Assembly (NCBI RefSeq): GCF_014643735.1
Contig: NZ_BMKA01000009.1
Span: 1 to 64,000, forward strand
Length of the DNA: 64,000 bases
Direction: 5' to 3'
From: Neptunicoccus cionae
GTDB lineage: Bacteria > Pseudomonadota > Alphaproteobacteria > Rhodobacterales > Rhodobacteraceae
The notes below the pieces were generated by a model. The model did no database searches, was not told where the DNA came from, and saw only the letters and a list, made by a program, of their open reading frames with translations. Every line of letters begins with the position of its first letter. The first letter of the stretch is position 1. Both the position numbers and the translations under genes were made by a program. Of this stretch, positions 58,409 to 64,000 are shown piece by piece.

Positions 58409-60922
58409 CTATTCTGCGGGTGCTGAAACAAGTTTACGATTTTGGCGGGCGTTTGCGGCGGACTCAGAAAGTTCAGGCGCAACCCAACGCAAGCGGAGTG
58501 CATTTGACAGCACGAACACGCTGGACAGGGCCATGGCCCCCGCCGCAAGTGCGGGTGACAGCATCAAGCCAGCGACCGGATAGAAAACGCCGGCCGCAAC
58601 CGGGATCAGCAATGCGTTATATCCAAAGGCCCAAAACAGGTTTTGGCGAATATTGCGCATGGTCCGTTGGCTGACGTGCAAAGCGTTCACCACACCCTTC
58701 AAATCGCCAGACAGCAACACGACATCTGCCGATTCTATCGCAACATCAGTTCCCGTGCCGATCGCAATGCCAACATCTGCGCGGGCAAGTGCCGGGGCAT
58801 CGTTGATACCGTCACCAACAAAGGCAACCTTGCTCCCACCGGTTTGCAGCCTTTCGATCGCTGCGACTTTGCCCTCTGGCAACACTTCCGCGACCACCTC
58901 GTCGATGCCCAGTTTTGCTGCAATTGCCTGCGCTGTGGCTTCGTTGTCGCCCGTTATCATCGCAACCTTAAGTCCCAGATCATGCAGCGCGCCGATTGCC
59001 TCAGCTGTGCTGGCCTTGATCGGGTCGGACACAGCAATGACCGCAGCAAGCTGCCCGTCAATAGCCGCGAAAAGGGGTGTTTTACCCTCCTGCCCAAGGG
59101 TTTCGCCAACACTTTTAACAGCGTCCAAATCGATCCCTTCACGGGACATCAGCCGATCGGCACCGACAAAAACTTTGCGGCCCTCAATAACCGCACTGAC
59201 GCCAAATCCAGTGATTGAGCTAAAATCGTCAATTGATGCGAGTGCCAGACCGTTCTGCTTTGCATGTCGGACAATGGCCGCAGCAATCGGATGCTCCGAC
59301 ATAGCCTCGACAGAGGCGACAAGGCGCAGCACATCGGCCTCCTCGAACCCTTTGGTGATCGTCAGATCCGTTAACTCCGGATGACCCTCGGTCAATGTTC
59401 CGGTCTTGTCTAAAGCAACGGTCGTTACATCGTTTAACGTTTGAAGCGCGTCACCGCGCCGAAACAGCACACCCAATTCGGCGGCGCGGCCGGTTCCGAC
59501 CATGATCGACGTCGGCGTGGCCAAACCCATTGCGCAGGGACAGGCAATGATCAGAACCGCCACTGCCGCCACTAATGCAAAACTGAGCGCGGGGTCGGGC
59601 CCGACCAATAACCATGTCAGAAATGTCAGCGCCGCGACGCCCATCACAGCAGGCACAAACCAAAGTGTGATCCGGTTCACGAGGTCTTGGATGGGAAGTT
59701 TTGCCCCCTGTGCCTCTTCGACCATGCGAATGATTTGGGCCAGCATGGTATCGCCGCCCACCTTTGTCGCACGAAACATAAGCGCACCGGAACCGTTGAT
59801 CGTGCCGCCGACAACCTCGGCGTCCGCCAATTTTTCTACGGGGATTGGTTCTCCGGTGATCATGCTTTCATCGACATAAGACGCACCTTTGACGACGACA
59901 CCATCGACGGCAATCTTTTCACCTGGACGCGCTTGGATAAGGTCATCTACAACGATATCGTCCACAGGCAATTCGACCAATTGCCCGTCCCGTTCCACCT
60001 GCGCTGTCTTGGCCCGCAGACCCACCAGTTTGCGGATCGCCTGACCTGTGCGCCCTTTCGCGCGTGCCTCGAGAAAACGACCCAGCAGGATAAGCGTCAC
60101 AATCACTGCGGCCGCCTCAAAATAGACGACACGCGTGCCATCCGGCAAAAGCGACGGGGCAAAAAGCGCGACTGTGGAAAACCCCCAAGCTGCAGAAGAT
60201 CCTAGGGCTACAAGCGAATTCATGTCAGGCGCGCCTTTAAAGAGCGCCGGAAAACCCTTGAGATAGAATTGTCGCCCCGGCCAAGCCAGAACAACGGTGG
60301 TCAGAACAAATTGTATGCCCCAGTTGACGCCCATCCCCAGTGAATTCATGATCCAGCTGTGAAGAGCCGGGATCAAGTGGCTCCCCATTTCGAGGATAAA
60401 GACCGGCAAGGTGAATACTGCAGCAACCAGTGTCATCCGGCGCAGATGGGCCGCTTCTTCCACTTTGCGATCGTTTGTCGCGTCTGTCGCTCCGGGATCG
60501 GTGACCAATGTCGCTGGATAGCCCGCAGCGCTCGCAGTTTCGGCAATGTCCGCAGACGATACAGCAGCGCCCAAAACACGCACTGCCGCTTCTTCCTTTG
60601 CGAGATTAACCGTAACAGAAACGACGCCAGGAATCGCAGATAGCGAGCGCTCGACCCGCCCCACGCACGACGCGCAAGACATGTTTTCGATGCTGAAACG
60701 ATAGGCCTTCAGTTCTGCAGGATAGCCCGCCGCGTCCAGCGCGGTGATCACGTTTTGAGCATCAAACGTGCCATCGGCGGTTATTGTGGCCGTTTCAGAC
60801 GCCAGATTTACATGCGCCTGAGAGACGCCCGTTACCGCGCTCAATGCTTTTTCCACACGGCCGACACAGGATGCACAACTCATCTCTTTTATGCCGAACG
60901 TGAGTGACTTTTCGCTTTCCAT
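58409..60922 (-). CDS. copA: Cu(I)-exporting P1B-ATPase with two HMA domains (CopA)
   Basis: An 837-residue P1B-1 ATPase. Two N-terminal HMA domains with CASC (C16/C19 and C83/C86), then helices, ITGEP, CPC ([11 protein letters not shown]), DKTGT, and [10 protein letters not shown]. This is the standard Cu(I) exporter of proteobacteria (CopA). The start at 60922 fits AGAGG seven bases upstream. A textbook CueR promoter with a 19-base spacer lies just before it (60952-60982), and cueR is downstream. Confidence 0.95.
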   Translation of the reverse strand: MESEKSLTFGIKEMSCASCVGRVEKALSAVTGVSQAHVNLASETATITADGTFDAQNVITALDAAGYPAELKAYRFSIENMSCASCVGRVERSLSAIPGVVSVTVNLAKEEAAVRVLGAAVSSADIAETASAAGYPATLVTDPGATDATNDRKVEEAAHLRRMTLVAAVFTLPVFILEMGSHLIPALHSWIMNSLGMGVNWGIQFVLTTVVLAWPGRQFYLKGFPALFKGAPDMNSLVALGSSAAWGFSTVALFAPSLLPDGTRVVYFEAAAVIVTLILLGRFLEARAKGRTGQAIRKLVGLRAKTAQVERDGQLVELPVDDIVVDDLIQARPGEKIAVDGVVVKGASYVDESMITGEPIPVEKLADAEVVGGTINGSGALMFRATKVGGDTMLAQIIRMVEEAQGAKLPIQDLVNRITLWFVPAVMGVAALTFLTWLLVGPDPALSFALVAAVAVLIIACPCAMGLATPTSIMVGTGRAAELGVLFRRGDALQTLNDVTTVALDKTGTLTEGHPELTDLTITKGFEEADVLRLVASVEAMSEHPIAAAIVRHAKQNGLALASIDDFSSITGFGVSAVIEGRKVFVGADRLMSREGIDLDAVKSVGETLGQEGKTPLFAAIDGQLAAVIAVSDPIKASTAEAIGALHDLGLKVAMITGDNEATAQAIAAKLGIDEVVAEVLPEGKVAAIERLQTGGSKVAFVGDGINDAPALARADVGIAIGTGTDVAIESADVVLLSGDLKGVVNALHVSQRTMRNIRQNLFWAFGYNALLIPVAAGVFYPVAGLMLSPALAAGAMALSSVFVLSNALRLRWVAPELSESAANARQNRKLVSAPAE

Positions 60923-60951
60923 AGTGAGACCTCTTGCTCCGGATAACTTTA

Positions 60952-60982
60952 GAGATAGAGGTTCCAGCAGGTGGAAGGTCAA
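60952..60982 (-). promoter_or_regulatory. CueR-type promoter of copA
   Basis: On the minus strand: TTGACC (-35, 60982-60977), a 19-base spacer carrying TTCCACCTGCTGGAA, then TATCTC (-10, 60957-60952). The over-long 19-base spacer and the centred dyad are the hallmark of MerR-family promoters activated by DNA distortion. Confidence 0.85.
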
Positions 60983-61018
60983 GGCTTATAAGGTTTGGTT
61001 TCGCAATATTCGCCCAAT

Positions 61019-61753
61019 TCACTCGGGGACGAGGACTGCTATCTTTTCAAGTAGGGCGCCGCGCTCGATAACACCGGGGATTATTTCGTCACCCAATACG
61101 AACGTCGGCGTTCCAGTTATACCCAAGGCTTCTGCCAAACGCAGAGAGGCAGCAATGTGTTCGTTCACGAGGTCTGATTGCATGTCTGTTTTCAAAACTT
61201 CGAGATCGAGCCCCACATCGCCTGCAATTTTCATAACGCTTGCTTCAACGGCTTGCCCGTTCAATGCCATCATTGCCTCGTGAAACTGCTGATATTTACC
61301 TTGGTTTCTCGCGGCAAGTGACGCGCGCGCCGCAACTTCGGAACCGGGCCCTAGGATCGGGAATTCACGATAAATAATGCGGACATCCTTGCTTGCCTCC
61401 AGTACCGCTTTGACCTCTGGTGCAGCGCGGCGACAATACCCGCAGTTATAGTCAAAGAACTCGACAAGTGTGACGCTGCCATCCAAGTTCCCGAAGATCG
61501 GGGCATTCTGTTCGAAATCATCGCGCAACTCAGACAGGGCGTCAGTCTGCGCTTCGGCGAGCGCCACATTTTCACGTTCCTGAAGGATTGAAAGCGCTTC
61601 GATCAGAATTTCGGGTTTTTCCAAGATCGCTTCAAGTGCGAGACGCTTGATATCGGCTTCATTGAGCTCTTGTGCAGCCACAGTAGTGAAAGAAAATGCT
61701 GCTACTACTGTTGCAAGAACAATTTTTGACAGGCCGCGTCGCGCTGATAACAT
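61019..61753 (-). CDS. Exported DsbA-like oxidoreductase
   Basis: A 244-residue thioredoxin-fold protein: signal peptide (IVLATVVAAFSFTTVAA), coiled region, FFDYNCGYCRRAAPEV with the CGYC active site, and TGTPTFVLGDEI (cis-proline). It belongs to the DsbA/BdbD branch that oxidises or isomerises periplasmic disulfides. AAGGA precedes the ATG. It may maintain cysteines under copper stress, which oxidises thiols. Confidence 0.87.
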   Translation of the reverse strand: MLSARRGLSKIVLATVVAAFSFTTVAAQELNEADIKRLALEAILEKPEILIEALSILQERENVALAEAQTDALSELRDDFEQNAPIFGNLDGSVTLVEFFDYNCGYCRRAAPEVKAVLEASKDVRIIYREFPILGPGSEVAARASLAARNQGKYQQFHEAMMALNGQAVEASVMKIAGDVGLDLEVLKTDMQSDLVNEHIAASLRLAEALGITGTPTFVLGDEIIPGVIERGALLEKIAVLVPE

Positions 61754-61865
61754 CTTGAATCCTTCCTAGGATTGAGGGGGATCCGGGGGTGATTGAGTTA
61801 TCTTCCCCAGGAATTCTTCTGCTGAAAAGCTATCAAAAACACGCTGATCTCGCCAAGGCAGTGTT

Positions 61866-62441
61866 CTAAGTTGCGGGGTACAGGATCACACGGGTGTCAA
61901 GCGGGACCTTATCATAGAATTGTACTATCTGATCGTTCACCAATCTGGCGCACCCGTTTGAGACTGCGCGGCCGATAGTGCTTGGGTCATTTGTGCCATG
62001 CACGCGTAAAAAGGTATCGCCGCGACCCGGTTGAAAGAGGTAGAGGGCCCGCGCACCTAGAGGGTTGCTCAGACCGCCAGGCATTCCATTCCGTAACGGC
62101 CCATATTTCTGAGGCTCACGACGCAACATGCCCGGGGTCGGTGTCCAACTGGGCCATTCCTTCTTTGCCCCCACATAGAATTCTCCGGCCTCATAAAGAC
62201 CCGGACGACCAATCCCGACGGTGTACCGAATTGCAGTATTATCCGGTTGGGTCCAGAACAGGGCAAATTGGCTTGGAACGACATGGATTTCGTAGGGAGC
62301 AGCGCCTTCTGGGATGCTTACTACTTGAGGCAAGTACTCCGGCGGCAAATCATACTTTGGCAGCACTATATGAGCTGAAACCGGTTGACTGGCCAAAGCA
62401 CTGACAGCCCCAGCGGCAAGGAGGAATTTTCTTCGTTTCAT
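61866..62441 (-). CDS. L,D-transpeptidase (YkuD domain), copy 1
   Basis: A 191-residue exported enzyme: N-terminal signal (RRKFLLAAGAVSALASQPVSA, Tat-like RR), then the YkuD fold with HGTNDPSTIGRAVSNGCARL, the catalytic histidine and cysteine motif. It crosslinks or modifies peptidoglycan between L and D residues. It is the second of three adjacent paralogues in transcription order. Confidence 0.9.
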   Translation of the reverse strand: MKRRKFLLAAGAVSALASQPVSAHIVLPKYDLPPEYLPQVVSIPEGAAPYEIHVVPSQFALFWTQPDNTAIRYTVGIGRPGLYEAGEFYVGAKKEWPSWTPTPGMLRREPQKYGPLRNGMPGGLSNPLGARALYLFQPGRGDTFLRVHGTNDPSTIGRAVSNGCARLVNDQIVQFYDKVPLDTRVILYPAT

Positions 62442-62517
62442 GAGGCTATGGCTTTCGGATAGTGGACGTAGAATGAGCCCTGGTACACGAGCTCAGACTT
62501 TAACAAGTCATGCGGAA

Positions 62518-63108
62518 TCAAAACAGTTTCACTTGTGTTCCTACTTCGGCCAAAGCGAACAATTCTTTGATATGTTCGTTGTAAAGACCGATGCATCCGT
62601 TCGACGATTGGCGGCCAATCTTCCGCGTGTCCCCCGTTCCGTGGACGCGATAATATTGCCATGAAAGGTAGAGCGCATGCGTGCCCAAGGGGTTGTCTGG
62701 ACCGGGTGGAAAATAATCCGGCCAATCAGGGTTGCGGATTTTCATCGAAGGGGTGGGACGCCAGCTCGGCCCTTCCACTTTCTTGATAACGCTGGTGTAT
62801 CCGCGTTTTGTCAGTTCTTCAGACTCTGGAACGCTGGATGGATAGAGCTTATAAACGCTTTCATCCTCTGAACAATATTGCACCGCCCGGGAATCGATGT
62901 CGCACAGGATTGCTCCGTTATTTAGGTTGTCAAAATGATCCCTCCAATTTGAGACAGCGAAGGACGAAATATTGCGGCGCACTGGTGGTGAAGCAAGTGG
63001 TGCTGTGGTTTGCGCGGTTGCAACGCCCGTTCCTAGGAACACCCCACTTGCGGCCGCACCGAGCAGTGCTCCACGACGTGAAATAGATGAGTCTTTGACT
63101 AGCTTCAT
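62518..63108 (-). CDS. L,D-transpeptidase (YkuD domain), copy 2
   Basis: A 196-residue enzyme with a Tat signal (SISRRGALLGAAASGVFLG), YkuD motif HGTGDTRKIGRQSSNGCIGL. The start at 63108 follows AAGGA. It is related to copy 1 and to the partial copy at the window end. Confidence 0.9.
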   Translation of the reverse strand: MKLVKDSSISRRGALLGAAASGVFLGTGVATAQTTAPLASPPVRRNISSFAVSNWRDHFDNLNNGAILCDIDSRAVQYCSEDESVYKLYPSSVPESEELTKRGYTSVIKKVEGPSWRPTPSMKIRNPDWPDYFPPGPDNPLGTHALYLSWQYYRVHGTGDTRKIGRQSSNGCIGLYNEHIKELFALAEVGTQVKLF

Positions 63109-63441
63109 GATGAATCCTTCGTTCTTGCCTGTTTTCGTTGGTTTACAACCTTCACCCACTGGAGCTTCAAACAACTTGTAATCACAAAAGCGTGAGGGGA
63201 ATGATGGGGGGGGCGCAGGTCAGCCAATCACATTTGTCTTATGCCCCATTATCTTGGAGGTTACACAAGCACGTCCGTGGCTATAGGATGCAGTGGTCAA
63301 AGCTTATAGTGAGATCATTCGCGCTATGATGGCTTGCATAGGTTGATCTGGTCCTAAATGAGCTGTTCAATGATGAAAGAGGGAATGCAGCTTTCGCTCG
63401 CGTTTCCAAGGAACACTACGACATCAAAAGGAACGGTAAGA

Positions 63442-63732
63442 ATGAAATTTAGCACGAGTGGTCTTGGTTTTGCGATACTGGCGCTTGGAGGGTGCGCTGA
63501 TTTTGACGGCCAAGCAGGCACCTCAACCGACGGATTCATCAAAGAATTGCCAGAAGGTGTTCTTGAAATAGCCGCGCCGTTCCAAGATTTGAACGCCGTT
63601 CGGATTGAGCCGACAGACGGATGCTTCGTTTATCGTTATGTCGGTCCCGTTGAGACAACCTATTTGCCGTTGAGATCGAAAAGGGGCAACCCAATTTGTA
63701 CCAGGCCGCAAGGGGTGCCCGCGACTGGTTGA
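63442..63732 (+). CDS. Small lipoprotein between L,D-transpeptidase genes
   Basis: A 96-residue lipoprotein: FAILALGGCADF with lipobox LGGC, then a compact domain with two cysteines (DGCFVYRYVG and NPICTRP) that could form a disulfide. AAGGAA lies 10 bases before the ATG at 63442. It is divergent from its transpeptidase neighbours. The function is unknown. Confidence 0.68.
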   Translation: MKFSTSGLGFAILALGGCADFDGQAGTSTDGFIKELPEGVLEIAAPFQDLNAVRIEPTDGCFVYRYVGPVETTYLPLRSKRGNPICTRPQGVPATG

Positions 63733-63787
63733 TACAGGCGCAGGCATGAATTATCTCGATAATATTAGGTGCAGACCGGCTGCATGC

Positions 63788-64000
63788 TTAGCTCTGTGCG
63801 GTGATTCGATCTTCAGGCGGATACAAGAACGCTGTCGATCCAGTGGATACCTGATCATAAAGCCCATTGATGTGAGCCATAACCATACGCACACATCCTG
63901 AACTTGCGCGTCCTCCAATCGATTTTGGACTGGGTGTGCCGTGGATGCGCAAATACGTATCGCGATTGCCAACAAAAAGGTAAAGCGCCCGGGAACCAAG
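63788..64000 (-). CDS. L,D-transpeptidase (YkuD domain), copy 3, partial
   Basis: The minus strand encodes the last 70 residues of a third YkuD enzyme, open from the window edge to TAA at 63788-63790: RALYLFVGN, YLRIHGTPSPKSIGG and RASSGCVRM, the catalytic histidine, glycine and cysteine motif. The 5' end lies outside the window. It is missed if only ATG-starting frames are considered. Confidence 0.85.
   Translation of the reverse strand, partial: LGSRALYLFVGNRDTYLRIHGTPSPKSIGGRASSGCVRMVMAHINGLYDQVSTGSTAFLYPPEDRITAQS

Noticed and set aside
1-64000. tRNA, rRNA or CRISPR loci
   Set aside because: None seen on either strand; no cloverleaf-like or repeat-spacer patterns were noticed, though a covariance-model search was not possible here.

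Overview
The window looks like one arm of a large conjugative plasmid (or integrative conjugative element) from an alphaproteobacterium, most likely a marine Rhodobacteraceae of the Roseobacter type. The reasons are a VirB/VirD4-type transfer system with a VirD2-type relaxase, plasmid-style ParB and ParA genes, an ArdC anti-restriction gene, a FitAB toxin-antitoxin pair, an RcgA/RcgR-like pair, and alphaproteobacterial codon and gene style throughout. No replication initiator is visible, so plasmid versus integrated element cannot be settled here.

Layout. 0-9 kb: plasmid housekeeping (a large ParB-like protein, FitAB toxin-antitoxin with an extra third gene, exported nuclease, SSB, ArdC and small unknowns). 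9.0-10.65 kb: a ParA-type partition module with a ribbon-helix-helix partner and, just upstream, an uninterrupted array of 41 degenerate 7-bp repeats that looks like its centromere. 10.9-16 kb: mobilisation operon (VirD1-like, VirD2-like, VirD4), probably with oriT just upstream. 16-27.7 kb: a convergent, tightly overlapping virB operon (virB1-11 plus extra small genes and a second lytic transglycosylase whose ends copy VirB5). 28-31 kb: RcgR/RcgA-like conjugation regulators. An inverted-pair motif built on ACAATATTATAAT recurs before ssb, before the mobilisation operon and before the virB operon, suggesting one shared regulator of transfer.

31.5-36.6 kb is a defence-like island. On the minus strand a WYL regulator, a cyclic-nucleotide-binding membrane protein and a class III cyclase match the Pycsar architecture (PycTM + PycC). 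Divergent from it is a tandem two-domain class III cyclase translationally coupled to an E2-like/cysteine-rich protein. The tandem cyclase splits its catalytic residues between its two halves, as in mammalian adenylyl cyclases. A 25-bp imperfect palindrome overlaps a possible promoter in the shared intergenic region. The combination is the strongest candidate for an undescribed system. An IS (ISNCY/IS1202-like, with terminal inverted repeats) closes the island.

38.6-61 kb is a copper-resistance and metal-stress island: two CopA-type P-type ATPases, CueR with three CueR-like boxes, multicopper oxidase, cupredoxins (one fused to a CusF domain), TolC-like protein, CopZ, DUF305/DUF2933/DUF5676 proteins, cytochromes c, a TlpA-like thioredoxin, a lone Rieske protein and an ECF sigma factor with a cysteine-rich tail. 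Four sites of identical geometry (TGTAATG-N14-RCGTCTWC) sit before four genes here and are very likely the promoters of that sigma factor. The window ends with DsbA-like oxidoreductase and three L,D-transpeptidase genes, the last running off the end.
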